A DNA stretch of 64,000 nt from positions 124,001 through 188,000 of the forward strand of contig NZ_BDBU01000016.1 in NCBI RefSeq assembly GCF_001613145.1, in the 5' to 3' direction. Under the pieces are notes generated by a model. That model did not search any database. It worked only from the letters and a program-made list of their open reading frames with translations, and had not been told where the DNA came from. This document shows, in pieces, positions 46,065 through 56,934 of this stretch. How positions within the stretch are numbered: position 1 is the first letter of the stretch; every line of letters begins with the position of its first letter. A program made the translations under genes and the position numbers. Source of the DNA: Nocardia jejuensis NBRC 103114 (GTDB lineage Bacteria > Actinomycetota > Actinomycetes > Mycobacteriales > Mycobacteriaceae).

Positions 46065-47801
46065 GTGACTGCCGTAGAGCCACAGCCAGTCCGTCAAGTG
46101 GAGGCGGCTCGGCCCTACCCACCTCGTGTGGGTCCCAAGGGTTCGTTTATCTACAAGATGGTCACCACGACGGACCCGAAGGTCCTGGGCGTCATGTACC
46201 TCGTGACCGCCATCTCCTTCTTCCTCGTCGGTGGTTTGATGGCGCTGCTGATGCGCGCCGAGCTGGCGCGGCCGGGCATGCAGTTCCTTTCGCCCGAGCA
46301 GTTCAACCAGCTGTTCACCATGCACGGCACGATCATGCTGCTGTTCTACGCGACCGCGATCGTGTTCGGCTTCGCCAACATCGTGCTGCCGCTGCAGATC
46401 GGCGCCCCCGACGTCGCCTTCCCCCGTCTGAACGCGTTCAGCTACTGGCTGTACCTGTTCGGCGGCACCATGGCGACCGCGGGCTTCATCACCCCCGGCG
46501 GCGCGGCCGACTTCGGCTGGACCGCGTACACCCCGCTCTCGGACATCGTGCACTCCCCGGGCGTCGGAGCGGATCTGTGGATCCTGGGTCTGGCCGTCTC
46601 GGGTCTGGGCACCATTCTCGGTGGCGTCAACATGCTCACCACCGTGGTCTGCCTGCGCTGCCCCGGTATGACCATGTTCCGGATGCCGATCTTCACCTGG
46701 AACATCGCGGTCACCTCGGTGCTCGTGCTGCTGGCCTTCCCGCTGCTGACCGCGGCGCTGTTCGGCCTGGCGTACGACCGGCACCTCGGTGGTCACATCT
46801 ACGACCCGGCCAATGGCGGTGTGCTGCTCTATCAGCACCTGTTCTGGTTCTTCGGTCACCCCGAGGTGTACATCATCGCGCTGCCGTTCTTCGGCATCGT
46901 CTCGGAGATCTTCCCGGTCTTCTCGCGTAAGCCGATCTTCGGTTACACCACGCTGGTCTACGCGACGCTGGGTATCGCGGCGCTGTCCATCGCGGTGTGG
47001 GCGCACCACATGTACGCCACCGGTGCTGTTCTGCTGCCGTACTTCTCGTTCATGACGTTCCTCATCGCTGTTCCGACCGGTGTGAAGTTCTTCAACTGGA
47101 TCGGCACCATGTGGCGAGGTCAGCTGACCTTCGAGACACCGATGCTGTGGTCCATCGGCTTCCTGGTGACCTTCCTCTTCGGTGGTCTCTCGGGCGTCAT
47201 CCTGGCCGCCCCGCCGATCGACTTCCACGTGTCCGACACGTACTTCGTCGTCGCGCACTTCCACTACGTGCTGTTCGGCACCATCGTGTTCGCGACGTTC
47301 GCGGGCATCTACTTCTGGTTCCCGAAGATCACCGGCCGCATGATGGACGAGCGCCTGGGCAAGTGGCACTTCTGGGCGACCTTCATCGGCTTCCACACCA
47401 CGTTCCTGGTGCAGCACTGGCTGGGCAACGAGGGCATGCCGCGTCGCTACGCGGACTACCTGCCCTCGGACGGGTTCACCGCCCTGAACACCATCTCCAC
47501 CATCGGAGCGTTCATCCTGGGCGCGTCGATGCTGCCGTTCGTCTGGAACGTCTTCAAGTCCTTCCGCTACGGCGAGGTCGTGACCGTGGACGATCCGTGG
47601 GGCTACGGCAACTCCCTGGAGTGGGCGACCTCCTGCCCGCCGCCGCGGCACAACTTCTACGAGCTGCCGCGCATCCGTTCGGAGCGTCCGGCGTTCGAGC
47701 TGCACTACCCGCACATGGTCGAGCGCATGCGTGCCGAGGCCCATGTCGGCTGGGGCACCAAGTCCCACGACGTGCACGAGCTCGAGAAGTCCGCGAAGTA
47801 A
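46065..47801 (+). CDS. ctaD: Cytochrome c oxidase subunit I (aa3-type)
   Basis: This 578-residue core subunit of the terminal oxidase reduces O2 and pumps protons. It has 12 transmembrane helices. Haem and copper ligands are visible: the [14 protein letters not shown] region (low-spin haem His), [12 protein letters not shown] (CuB His and the cross-linked Tyr), HHMYATG (two CuB His) and [12 protein letters not shown] (both haem His). GTG 46065 follows AGGAGG with good spacing. The downstream neighbour is serB, as in M. tuberculosis. Subunits II and III are encoded elsewhere. Confidence 0.97.
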   Translation: MTAVEPQPVRQVEAARPYPPRVGPKGSFIYKMVTTTDPKVLGVMYLVTAISFFLVGGLMALLMRAELARPGMQFLSPEQFNQLFTMHGTIMLLFYATAIVFGFANIVLPLQIGAPDVAFPRLNAFSYWLYLFGGTMATAGFITPGGAADFGWTAYTPLSDIVHSPGVGADLWILGLAVSGLGTILGGVNMLTTVVCLRCPGMTMFRMPIFTWNIAVTSVLVLLAFPLLTAALFGLAYDRHLGGHIYDPANGGVLLYQHLFWFFGHPEVYIIALPFFGIVSEIFPVFSRKPIFGYTTLVYATLGIAALSIAVWAHHMYATGAVLLPYFSFMTFLIAVPTGVKFFNWIGTMWRGQLTFETPMLWSIGFLVTFLFGGLSGVILAAPPIDFHVSDTYFVVAHFHYVLFGTIVFATFAGIYFWFPKITGRMMDERLGKWHFWATFIGFHTTFLVQHWLGNEGMPRRYADYLPSDGFTALNTISTIGAFILGASMLPFVWNVFKSFRYGEVVTVDDPWGYGNSLEWATSCPPPRHNFYELPRIRSERPAFELHYPHMVERMRAEAHVGWGTKSHDVHELEKSAK

Positions 47802-47822
47802 CCCGACAGCTCGGATCAGACC

Positions 47823-47856
47823 AACGCGGCGCCTGTCTTCGGACAGGCGCCGCGTT
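47823..47856 (+). terminator. ctaD terminator
   Basis: A perfect 15-bp stem (47823-47837 with 47842-47856) is capped by a TTCG loop. Confidence 0.9.
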
Positions 47857-47941
47857 CGTTCGTCACGGTGACGCTCCCGGTGGCGCCGTGATGCCCGTCA
47901 CCGAGTCGGCGGGCGGCGCGGGTGGTCCGGGGCAGACCTGA

Positions 47942-49225
<1,284 letters not shown>

Positions 49226-49338
49226 GCGCACCCGAGCGCGCCGCCGGTTCGCGCCGGTGTGCGGCTCGCCTGCGTCATGAGCGGCCCACCCGTCGGTAGC
49301 GTGGTCGGGGTACCGGCCATGACGACGAGGAGGCTCTC

Positions 49339-49830
49339 TTGCGCGTGCGCACATCGCTGGTGATGTTGATGCTGGGCCTGGCTCTGGCCGGTTGCGGCAC
49401 GGACGATTCGACCGACGCGAAATCCGATGGCACCTCCTCGTCCGCGGCCCCGGGCCCGACGTCCACCGCGGGCAAGGCCACCCCGACCTCGTCCACCCCC
49501 GAGGCGGTGACGATCGGTGCGGACTCCGACGGCAAGAGCATCACCCTCGCGAACGGCCAGGGTCTGATCGTGCGCCTCGCCTCCAACCCGAGCACCGGAT
49601 ACCTCTGGCAGCTGGCCGAATTGGACCAGAACATCGTCGAGCAGAACGGCGGCCAGGAGTACGAGCAGGACCCGAGCCCGGACGGCATGGTCGGGGTCGG
49701 CGGCAAGGCCACCTTCAATTTCGTGGCGACCGCTCCCGGCGCGACCCGCCTGCTGATCGAGTACCGCCGTCCGTGGGAGCAGGGCATGGAACCGGCCCAG
49801 CGCTTCGCGGTCGACCTCACCGTCCAGTAG
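49339..49830 (+). CDS. Chagasin-like (I42) protease-inhibitor lipoprotein
   Basis: The 163-residue lipoprotein has a signal peptide ending in LAGC (Cys at 19) and a Ser/Thr/Pro linker (about 22-55). The C-terminal domain carries the three chagasin-type loops: NPSTGYLW, GVGGKA and RPWE. Chagasin-family proteins inhibit papain-like cysteine proteases with these loops. Bacterial members may act on the host or on the cell's own enzymes; which applies is unknown. TTG 49339 follows GAGGAGG. TAGCGT at 49297-49302 is a possible -10 box. Confidence 0.82.
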   Translation: MRVRTSLVMLMLGLALAGCGTDDSTDAKSDGTSSSAAPGPTSTAGKATPTSSTPEAVTIGADSDGKSITLANGQGLIVRLASNPSTGYLWQLAELDQNIVEQNGGQEYEQDPSPDGMVGVGGKATFNFVATAPGATRLLIEYRRPWEQGMEPAQRFAVDLTVQ

Positions 49831-49987
49831 TTCGGCTCCGCCGCGGCATCCGTGGCGGCAGGTCGCTCGGCGCTGGGTGATTCGGGCATGCTGGGCGATT
49901 CGGGCGTTTCGGCGGCGTGGCTATCCTGGCCGATAGCTGATGTCGTTCGGGTGCACGGGACTCGTGCCCCGGAAAGGAGTGGTGCCG

Positions 49988-50731
49988 GTGTTCGGGGTCG
50001 AGGCCACCATCGATGCGGGATTCGCCGCACGGCATGCCGAATTGGCTCGCGGGTACGGCGGGGGCGGGGATCCGCAGGATCCGGCGCGGGTGCAGGCGAT
50101 GGGGATGGTGCTGCACATTCCGAAGGCGGATCCGCCCGCGCGCCGCGCGCTGCTCGCCGCGGCCGCCACGTCGGTGGTGGCGCTGTGTCTGGACGAGCGG
50201 GTCGGGCCGGGAGGGGAGTGGGAGGAGCGGTATCTCGGCTGGAAGCGCTCCCGGATCCGGAAGGTGGCGCGGCGGGCGCGCGGCGCGCACTGGCTCGCCG
50301 CCCAGGAAGTCGAGGGTGTGACAGTCGAATTCGAGGGGGCCCAGGCTCGGGCGCTGGTTCCCGGTCCGGTCGGAGAGACCGACCCTCGGATCAAACGCCT
50401 TCAGATCGGCGGCACCGAATTACCCGTCGAGGAAACCGAAGAGATCGATACCCGGTATCCGGTGCTATGGATCAACGCGGAATTGGGTATGACTGTGGGC
50501 AAGGCGGCCGCACAGGTAGGGCACGCGAGCATGTTGCTGGCGGGCGCTCTCCCGGTGCGGCAGGCGCACGACTGGGCGACGCGCGGGTTCCGGTGCACGG
50601 TCGCCGACGCTGATCCGGGGCAGTGGGCTCGCCTGCTGGGACGAGTGGAGGACGGTAGTGGGGTGGCGGTACGCGATGCCGGATTCACCGAAGTCGCACC
50701 GGGATCGACGACGGTGATCGCGGTGCCGTGA
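49988..50731 (+). CDS. Peptidyl-tRNA hydrolase Pth2 family protein
   Basis: The 247-residue protein has an uncharacterised N-terminal half (about 1-140) and a C-terminal Pth2-like domain (about 155-245). In that domain, VLWINAELGMTVGKAAAQVGHASM carries the family's GK-AAQ-HA motif. Pth2 releases peptidyl-tRNA from stalled synthesis; actinobacterial members with this layout are common but little studied. GTG 49988 was chosen because AAAGGAG ends 8 nt before it; GTG 49979 and 49982 are also in frame. Confidence 0.8.
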   Translation: MFGVEATIDAGFAARHAELARGYGGGGDPQDPARVQAMGMVLHIPKADPPARRALLAAAATSVVALCLDERVGPGGEWEERYLGWKRSRIRKVARRARGAHWLAAQEVEGVTVEFEGAQARALVPGPVGETDPRIKRLQIGGTELPVEETEEIDTRYPVLWINAELGMTVGKAAAQVGHASMLLAGALPVRQAHDWATRGFRCTVADADPGQWARLLGRVEDGSGVAVRDAGFTEVAPGSTTVIAVP

Positions 50732-50858
50732 TCGGCGGAATGTCCCGGTTGCGAACCGGATGGTCGCCATACTGGCCTGATTGCGCTGGTGTATCGACAT
50801 CCCGCGAGAGGTGGACAAGGATCGGTTCACGAGTTTCCTCGAAAGGAAACCAACGGAT

Positions 50859-51083
50859 ATGACGACACTTCTGGTGATTCTCATCGTGTGGGTGGCGCTG
50901 TCGATTCCGGCGGCGCTGATCCTGGCGCGGATGTTCCGCTCGTCGAAGGACGACGCCCGGCGCCGCGGCGACACCGAGCTATCGCGGGGCACCGCCGAGC
51001 TATCGCGGAGTACCGCCGAGTCATCGCGGGACACCGCCGACTCATCGTGGGACATCGCGGAAATCGACCGTCGCACCGAGTGA
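50859..51083 (+). CDS. Single-pass membrane protein with heptad-repeat tail
   Basis: The 74-residue product has one transmembrane helix (about 3-24, LLVILIVWVALSIPAALILA). A cytoplasmic or exported tail follows, made of a near-perfect seven-residue repeat (TAELSRS, TAESSRD, TADSSWD and related). The repeat is encoded by 21-bp tandem DNA repeats and may form a short coiled coil. A GAAAGGAA ribosome site supports ATG 50859. Function is unknown. Confidence 0.65.
   Translation: MTTLLVILIVWVALSIPAALILARMFRSSKDDARRRGDTELSRGTAELSRSTAESSRDTADSSWDIAEIDRRTE
50973..51074 (+). repeat. 21-bp tandem repeats in the heptad-tail gene
   Basis: A first shorter 18-bp unit and four 21-bp units share the pattern ACCGCCGAGCTATCGCGG. 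The period matches a protein heptad, so expansion keeps reading frame. Confidence 0.85.
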
Positions 51084-51169
51084 TTCGCGCCCGCGAATCA
51101 GACCGACAGGACAGGACACGCATCGAGTTTCTCCACCACGTTGACGATCGTCCAGGGCGGTGGGCCAAG

Positions 51170-52003
51170 ATGGACCCCGTGCCTCAACCGGATCCCGATC
51201 TGCTCATCGACTTCAACGATGTCACCGTCCGACGATCAGGCCATACCCTCGTCGGGCCGGTCACCTGGCAGGTGGAACTCGACGAACGCTGGGTTGTGCT
51301 CGGCCCCAACGGCGCCGGCAAAACCTCGCTGCTGCGAATGGCCGCCGCCGAGATGTACCCGACCTCCGGAACCGCGAACCTGCTGGGCGAGACGCTCGGC
51401 AAGGTCGACATGAGCGAACTGCGTCCGCGCATCGGTTTGTCCTCCGCCGCGGTCGCCAGCCGGATCCCGCGCGACGAGACGGTCTCGGATCTGGTGGTGT
51501 CCGCCGGATACGCGGTGCTGGGCCGCTGGCGCGAGCGATACGACGAGATGGACACCGACCGCGCCGTCGACGTGCTGGAAAGCCTGGGCGCGGAACATCT
51601 TTCCGATCGCGCCTACGGCACCCTGTCGGAGGGCGAGCGCAAGCGGGTGCTGATCGCGCGGGCGCTGATGACCGATCCGGAACTGCTGCTGCTGGACGAG
51701 CCCGCCGCCGGACTCGACCTGGGCGGACGTGAGGAACTGGTGGAGCGGCTCGGTGATCTGGCCTCGGACCCGGACGCTCCGGCCACGGTCCTGGTGACCC
51801 ATCACGTCGAGGAGATCCCGGCCGGCTTCACCCACGCCATGCTGCTGAACGAGGGCAGCGTGGTGTCGCAGGGTCTGCTCACCGATGTGCTGACCTCCGA
51901 GAATCTGAGTGAGGCGTTCCGGCAGTCGATCACGCTCGATCAGATCGACGGGCGCTACTTCGCGCGTCGCTCCGCGCGCTTCGGGCGGCATCGCACGCGC
52001 TGA
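51170..52003 (+). CDS. ABC transporter ATP-binding protein
   Basis: This 277-residue ATPase has Walker A GPNGAGKTS (about 46-54), signature LSEGERKRVLIARAL, Walker B LLLLDEPAAGLD and the H-loop VTHHVEEIP. The LSEGE variant of the signature and the lack of an adjacent permease resemble the stand-alone iron-type ATPases of actinobacteria (Rv3041c position). The partner is unknown. ATG 51170 was chosen; GTG 51179 is possible. Confidence 0.9.
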   Translation: MDPVPQPDPDLLIDFNDVTVRRSGHTLVGPVTWQVELDERWVVLGPNGAGKTSLLRMAAAEMYPTSGTANLLGETLGKVDMSELRPRIGLSSAAVASRIPRDETVSDLVVSAGYAVLGRWRERYDEMDTDRAVDVLESLGAEHLSDRAYGTLSEGERKRVLIARALMTDPELLLLDEPAAGLDLGGREELVERLGDLASDPDAPATVLVTHHVEEIPAGFTHAMLLNEGSVVSQGLLTDVLTSENLSEAFRQSITLDQIDGRYFARRSARFGRHRTR

Positions 52004-52194
52004 GAAAGTGGCGGCGAGTTGTCTTTCCGTCGCGTTGCGGCGCGCTGCCATTGCATCACCCGTCCGCTACGGGCAAACTGTCCGCAATGTCGCCGGTATC
52101 TGATCGAGCTGGCATGTCGCGTGATCGCCGCCGGGTAGCCGATCGCTGGTTACCGCGGCGCGAGCGGCGGGCATACGGGCGGAGGGAGCAGGGG

Positions 52195-52647
52195 TTGGCT
52201 CGGATCGTAGGTGCGCTGACGCTCATGTCGATTGCACTCGCCGCGACCGGATGCGTGGCCGATCCGCCAGCGGCGCACAAGGTTTCGAGAACCCAGACGG
52301 CCGAGGGCCTCGGCCCCGCCGTCATACCCTCCGACCTGCACGGCAAGACGGTTCAACTCACCTACGAGAGCGGTTCCGGCGGCACCGCCACCTTCGCGGA
52401 CGACGGCCGCAGCCTCACCTACGTCGCGGCCGACACCGGCCGCAGAACCACCTCCCCGGTCGCCATCGAACCCGTCGAGACCGGCATCTTCCTGGTCACC
52501 TGGACCGACGACGGCAACGGCGCGGTGATCAGCCAGGTGCAGGACTACCGCACCGGAAGACTCCAGGGCACCTGGACGCAGCGGGCCGATGCCTCGGCCC
52601 CCTATGCGATCGAAAGCCGCACCGGGTCAGTGCACTTGACCGATTGA
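52195..52647 (+). CDS. MoaF-like small lipoprotein
   Basis: A start at TTG 52195 gives 150 residues, a GGAGGGAG ribosome site and a compact lipoprotein signal peptide ending ATGC (Cys near 20). The longer frame from 52051 adds about 48 basic residues unlike a signal. The mature domain (GKTVQLTYESG, ADTGRR, FLVTWTDDGNGAVISQVQDY) resembles MoaF-like beta-barrel proteins that may bind small ligands. Substrate is unknown. Confidence 0.65.
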   Translation: MARIVGALTLMSIALAATGCVADPPAAHKVSRTQTAEGLGPAVIPSDLHGKTVQLTYESGSGGTATFADDGRSLTYVAADTGRRTTSPVAIEPVETGIFLVTWTDDGNGAVISQVQDYRTGRLQGTWTQRADASAPYAIESRTGSVHLTD

Positions 52648-52821
52648 GTCGCCTCGCTCCAGGTACCCGCGCTGGTCGTCCGGGCTCGGGGCCGCATGTG
52701 AGGCCGCGTGGCGGGGCTCGCGCGCCGATCGTTCGCGGCGAATCGGCTGCTCCTCGCATGGCGCGCGAACCGGGGGAGCCGGTCGGCGAGGCCGCTTCTG
52801 TTCCTTCGCGCGGGCAACGGT

Positions 52822-52827
52822 TATGGT
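52822..52827 (+). promoter_or_regulatory. Leaderless -10 box (TATGGT) for the NUDIX gene
   Basis: TATGGT ends 7 nt before GTG 52835. ATG 52823 falls within the box and is thus unlikely to be the start. Confidence 0.4.
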
Positions 52828-52834
52828 GCGAAAT

Positions 52835-53677
52835 GTGAGTGAGACAGTTGCCGCGCCCGATTCTCAGCCCGCCGCCGCGCCCGTCCGGGACGCGTCCACG
52901 GTGATGCTGGTGCGCGACGGTGCGCACGGGCCCGAGGTGTTCCTGCAGCGTCGCGTCGTCGGAATGGCGTTCGCCGCCGGCATGACGGTGTTCCCCGGAG
53001 GCGGGGTGGATCCCTCCGACGCCTCGATCGAACTGGAGTGGGCCGGACCCGAAGCCGCCTGGTGGGCAGAACGATTCGGCACCGACGCGCCACGCGCGCA
53101 GACCCTGGTGTGCGCCGCCGTGCGCGAGACCTTCGAGGAGTGCGGCGTTCTGCTCGCCGGTCCGACCGCCGACACCGTCGTATCGGACACCTCGATCTAC
53201 GCCGAGGCGCGCGGCCGGCTCGAGCGCCGTGAACTGTCCTTCGCGCAATTCCTGACCCGCGAGAAGCTGGTCCTGCGCGCGGATCTGCTGCGCCCCTGGG
53301 ACAACTGGATCACCCCCGTGGTCGAGCCGCGCCGCTACGACACGAGGTTCTTCGTCGCGGTGCTGCCCGAGGGGCAACTCGCCGACGGCGCCACCTCCGA
53401 GGCCGACGTCGTCACCTGGTGCACCCCCGCCGACGGCCTCGAGCGCTGGCGCGAGGGCCTGGACGTGTTGCTCCCGCCCACCTGGACCCAGCTGATCGCC
53501 CTGGGCGAATTCGCCTCCACCACCGAGATTCTCGCGGCCACCCGGACCATCGACCCGATCATGCCGATATACGACCCCGACAGCGCGACGCACGCCCTGG
53601 CCTTCCCGCACGCGGACGCGTATTTCGCGGATCTCCCCGCCAATGCCCGCCTGCGCGGTTCGCAGCGGCCCGAATAG
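52835..53677 (+). CDS. NUDIX hydrolase family protein
   Basis: The 280-residue protein has a NUDIX domain with the sequence FPGGGVDPSD followed, after an insertion of about 40 residues, by VRETFEECGVLL. The catalytic REXXEE-type helix is intact. The insertion and length resemble the NUDT19-like group, which acts on CoA derivatives in eukaryotes. Substrate here is not known. The same gene position is recalled for Rv3040c in M. tuberculosis. Confidence 0.87.
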   Translation: MSETVAAPDSQPAAAPVRDASTVMLVRDGAHGPEVFLQRRVVGMAFAAGMTVFPGGGVDPSDASIELEWAGPEAAWWAERFGTDAPRAQTLVCAAVRETFEECGVLLAGPTADTVVSDTSIYAEARGRLERRELSFAQFLTREKLVLRADLLRPWDNWITPVVEPRRYDTRFFVAVLPEGQLADGATSEADVVTWCTPADGLERWREGLDVLLPPTWTQLIALGEFASTTEILAATRTIDPIMPIYDPDSATHALAFPHADAYFADLPANARLRGSQRPE

Positions 53678-53723
53678 CGCCATCCCCGGGGTGCGGGTGC
53701 GAAACCCTCGCATCCCGCCCCAG

Positions 53724-53729
53724 TAGGGT
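53724..53729 (+). promoter_or_regulatory. Leaderless -10 box (TAGGGT) for the enoyl-CoA hydratase gene
   Basis: TAGGGT ends 8 nt before GTG 53738. No ribosome site is seen. Confidence 0.45.
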
Positions 53730-53737
53730 GATCGGCT

Positions 53738-54505
53738 GTGGCCGAATTCGTGACCGTGGACCGGGGTGTGGCGGAGGGCGTTGCCGTTCTCCGGATCGCG
53801 CGCCCGCCGATGAATCTGATCGACCTGCAGGTGGCGCTGGAGGTCGCGGCCGCCGCCCGGGAGATCGCACCGGATCCGGCCGTCGCCGCGGTCGTGGTCT
53901 ACGGGGACGAGCGGGTGTTCTCGGCCGGGGATGAGATGGCCGAGCTGGCGGGGTTCACGGCCGGGCAGGCCCAGGCCGTGGCGAAGGACTTCCAGGAGGC
54001 GCTGTGCTGCCTGGCCAAGGTGCCGCAGCCGACCGTGGCCGCGATCAGCGGCTACGCGCTGGGGGCGGGGCTGGAACTGGCGCTGGGCGCGGATCGCCGC
54101 ATCATCGGCGACAACGTCAAGCTGGGCCTGCCGCAGATCAAGGCGGGGCTGATTCCGCTGGCCGGTATTCGACGGTTGAGTCTGCTGGTGGGCCCGGCGC
54201 ACGCGAAGGATCTGGTCTACAGCGGACGCTTCGTCGACGCGAAGGAAGCCGCCGCGATCGGACTGGTCGACGAGGTCGTCGCGCCGGATGACGTACTCGA
54301 GTCCGCACTGCGGTGGGCGAAGCAATTCACCGGTGCGCCGCGCCTCGCGCTGGCGGCGGCGAAGCGGGTGTTCGAGGCCGGTACGCACGGTCACGAGCGT
54401 GCTCGGACCGAATGGTCAGAATTGTTCGGCACCGATGACCAGCAGATTGGAACACGTTCCTATTTGGCGGACGGCCCGGGCACGGCCGGATTCGTGGGCC
54501 GATAA
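53738..54505 (+). CDS. Enoyl-CoA hydratase/isomerase family protein (EchA17 position)
   Basis: The 255-residue crotonase-fold protein has the oxyanion-hole sequence FSAGDEM (about 61-67) and GYALGAGLELALGADRR, whose Glu113 is in the place of the first catalytic Glu. The second catalytic Glu appears as Gln133 in LPQIKAGLIP. With one acid missing it may be an isomerase, thioesterase-like or weak hydratase and not a normal hydratase. It sits between NUDIX and methyltransferase genes, as echA17 does in M. tuberculosis. Confidence 0.88.
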   Translation: MAEFVTVDRGVAEGVAVLRIARPPMNLIDLQVALEVAAAAREIAPDPAVAAVVVYGDERVFSAGDEMAELAGFTAGQAQAVAKDFQEALCCLAKVPQPTVAAISGYALGAGLELALGADRRIIGDNVKLGLPQIKAGLIPLAGIRRLSLLVGPAHAKDLVYSGRFVDAKEAAAIGLVDEVVAPDDVLESALRWAKQFTGAPRLALAAAKRVFEAGTHGHERARTEWSELFGTDDQQIGTRSYLADGPGTAGFVGR

Positions 54506-54527
54506 GCGGGCTCACCGGGGCGTTCAT

Positions 54528-54533
54528 TAGGCT
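54528..54533 (+). promoter_or_regulatory. Leaderless -10 box (TAGGCT) for the methyltransferase gene
   Basis: TAGGCT ends 7 nt before ATG 54541. Confidence 0.5.
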
Positions 54534-54540
54534 TGCCTGC

Positions 54541-55518
54541 ATGACTGCTCGTCCCGAAGACCCCGCGCCGAACCCGCATGCCACCGAGGCCGAGGTCCAG
54601 GCCGCGTATTCCGACAACAAGCTCGCCCAGGTGCTCTATCACGACTGGGAGGCCGAGACCTACGACGACAAGTGGTCGATCTCGTACGACGAGCGCTGTA
54701 TCGAATACGCGCGTGGTCGCTTCGACGCGGTGGTACCGGACGCGCAGCTGCCCTACGACCGAGCGCTCGAGCTCGGCTGCGGCACCGGCTTCTTCCTGCT
54801 GAACCTGATGCAGGGCGGCGTCGCCAAGTCCGGTTCGGTCACCGACCTGAGCCCGGGCATGGTCAAGGTCGCCACCCGCAACGGCAAGAACCTCGGCCTC
54901 GATGTGGACGGTCGCGTCGCCGACGCGGAGACCATTCCCTACGAGGACGACACCTTCGATCTGGTCGTCGGCCACGCCGTGCTGCACCACATCCCCGATG
55001 TCGAGCTGGCGCTCAAGGAGTGCCTGCGCGTGCTCAAGCCGGGCGGGCGCTTCGTGTTCGCCGGTGAGCCGACCACCATCGGCAATATCTACGCGCGCCG
55101 CCTCGGCCAGGTCACCTGGAAGATCACCACCGAGATCACCAAGCTGCCGTTCCTGGCCGACTGGCGCAAGACGCAGGAGGAGCTGGACGAGTCCTCCCGC
55201 GCCGCCGCGCTCGAGGCCGTCGTGGATCTGCACACCTTCGATCCGTCCGACCTCGAGGGCATCGCGCGCAGCGCCGGTGCGATCCAGGTCAAGGCCAAGA
55301 CCGAAGAGTTCGCCGCCGCCCTGTGGGGTTGGCCGGTGCGCACCTTCGAGGCCGCCGTGCCGGACTCCAAGCTGACCATGCGCTACCGCCTGGCCCAGTA
55401 CAAGGCGTGGCTGGGTCTGAGCAAGCTGGACGAGAAGGTGCTGCGGCACGTCGTGCCCCGCAAGTTCTTCTACAACGTCATGATCACCGGCGTGAAGCCG
55501 GCCGCGTCCGGCAAGTAA
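54541..55518 (+). CDS. Class I SAM-dependent methyltransferase
   Basis: The 325-residue enzyme has the SAM-binding motif LELGCGTGFF (about 75-84), the acidic end of strand 2 in TDLSPGM, DLVVGHAVLHHI and the LKPGGRFVFAGEP strand. A C-terminal extension (about 225-325) is helical and specific to this group. It matches the Rv3038c position. The methyl acceptor is unknown, although a methylglucose polysaccharide locus is close by. Confidence 0.92.
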   Translation: MTARPEDPAPNPHATEAEVQAAYSDNKLAQVLYHDWEAETYDDKWSISYDERCIEYARGRFDAVVPDAQLPYDRALELGCGTGFFLLNLMQGGVAKSGSVTDLSPGMVKVATRNGKNLGLDVDGRVADAETIPYEDDTFDLVVGHAVLHHIPDVELALKECLRVLKPGGRFVFAGEPTTIGNIYARRLGQVTWKITTEITKLPFLADWRKTQEELDESSRAAALEAVVDLHTFDPSDLEGIARSAGAIQVKAKTEEFAAALWGWPVRTFEAAVPDSKLTMRYRLAQYKAWLGLSKLDEKVLRHVVPRKFFYNVMITGVKPAASGK

Positions 55519-55534
55519 GCGGCGCCGAAACCCC

Positions 55535-56848
55535 GTGGGCTACGGCTTCACTCGCGACGATGTCGCCTACCTCGGCAGTGCGGCCGGCTCGGCCGCGCTG
55601 ACCGACGTCGACACTCGACCCCTCACCTCGGCGTCACTGCTGCGGGACCTGGAACGCATTCGCCGCGACCACGGCGACCGCTCGGCCGCCCTGGTCGAGA
55701 CGGTCCGCCTGCGCCGCCGCGCCTCGGCCAAACTCGCCGACGCCTCCGGCTGGCTCTTCACCGACGACGCCCTGCAACAGGCGACCCCGACTCTCGTGGC
55801 GCGCCACCGCGCCGGCCGTTTGGCGGGCCGCACCGTCCACGATGTCACCTGCTCCATCGGTGCGGAACTGATCGAACTGGCCCGAGTCTGCCCCGCGGTC
55901 ATGGGCAGCGATCTGGACCTCGTCCGCCTCGATCTCGCCGCCCACAATCTGCGCGTCGCTCTCGGCGGCAGCCCCGATGCGGGCGTGCCGGATCTGCCCG
56001 TCGGCCGCTCCGGCCCGGTCGATACGCGTGCGGCAGAGCACGATTCGGCCGCCCGGACGATCGCGTCCGATGCGCCGGAGACCTCGACCGGAGCGGCACT
56101 GGCCGTGGTCCGAAATGTGGTGCTGGCCAAGGCCGATGCGCTCGTGCCGTGCAGCGACGCCGAGGTGGTGATCGCGGATCCGGCGCGTCGTGCCGATGGT
56201 CGCCGCACCCATGATCCGGCGAAGTTGCAACCGCCGCTGCCGGATTTGCTCGAGGCGTACGCGGGCCGTGATCTGGCGGTGAAGTGTGCTCCCGGACTGG
56301 ATTTCGACACTCTCGCCTGGGATGGCGAGATCGAGGTGACCTCTCTCGCCGGCGGCGTCCGCGAGGCCTGCCTGTGGTCCCCGGGCCTCACCTCGCCGGG
56401 CGTCACCCGCCGCGCCACCGTGCTGTCCACCTCGGGCGCGGCCTGGACCCTCACCGACGCCGACCCGGACGACATCCCCGAACACGAGCCCGGCGAATGG
56501 ATCATCGACCCGGACGGCGCGGTGGTCCGCGCGGGCCTGGTCCGCCACTACGCCGCGAAACACGCCCTCTGGCAACTGGATCCCCGCATCGCCTACCTCA
56601 CCGGCGACAAGCCCCCCGAGGGGGTGCGCGGCTTCCGCATCCTGGACCGCATGGACTTGCGTGAGAAACCCCTGCGCGCCGAACTCCACCGCCGAGACTG
56701 CGGACCCCTGGAAATCCTCACCCGCGGTGTAGACCTGGACCCCGACGCCCTGCGCGCCCGCATCAAGCCGAAAGGCTCCGTCCCGCACACCCTGGTGATC
56801 ACCAGAATCGGCCGCACCGCCACCGTCTTCCTCTGCGCCACACCGTGA
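55535..56848 (+). CDS. THUMP-like SAM-dependent methyltransferase
   Basis: The 437-residue protein has a Rossmann-type methyltransferase core. VHDVTCSIGAELIELA (about 100-115) is motif I and VVIADPARRADGRRT holds a DPAR-type catalytic loop. The THUMP-like C-terminal domain (about 365-435) follows. This architecture suggests RNA or small-molecule methylation. An insert of about 40 residues (145-190) is low-complexity. The GTG start lies 16 bp after the previous stop, so the two form an operon (Rv3038c-Rv3037c order). Confidence 0.83.
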   Translation: MGYGFTRDDVAYLGSAAGSAALTDVDTRPLTSASLLRDLERIRRDHGDRSAALVETVRLRRRASAKLADASGWLFTDDALQQATPTLVARHRAGRLAGRTVHDVTCSIGAELIELARVCPAVMGSDLDLVRLDLAAHNLRVALGGSPDAGVPDLPVGRSGPVDTRAAEHDSAARTIASDAPETSTGAALAVVRNVVLAKADALVPCSDAEVVIADPARRADGRRTHDPAKLQPPLPDLLEAYAGRDLAVKCAPGLDFDTLAWDGEIEVTSLAGGVREACLWSPGLTSPGVTRRATVLSTSGAAWTLTDADPDDIPEHEPGEWIIDPDGAVVRAGLVRHYAAKHALWQLDPRIAYLTGDKPPEGVRGFRILDRMDLREKPLRAELHRRDCGPLEILTRGVDLDPDALRARIKPKGSVPHTLVITRIGRTATVFLCATP

Positions 56849-56852
56849 CGCT

Positions 56853-56894
56853 GTGCCGTCCCGGCCCTGAATGAGCGAGGGCGGGGAACGGCAC
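56853..56894. terminator. Weak bidirectional terminator-like hairpin
   Basis: GTGCCGT (56853-56859) pairs with ACGGCAC (56888-56894), with more GC pairing inside the loop, between convergent genes. Confidence 0.45.
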
Positions 56895-56934
56895 CATCAC
56901 CGAGAGCGTTCGAGGATGAACCGCGGACTGCCCA

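Noticed and set aside
54448..54461. Second KstR-like site, TGGAACACGTTCCT
   Set aside because: The last fixed base is T, not A, and it lies inside the enoyl-CoA hydratase coding region.
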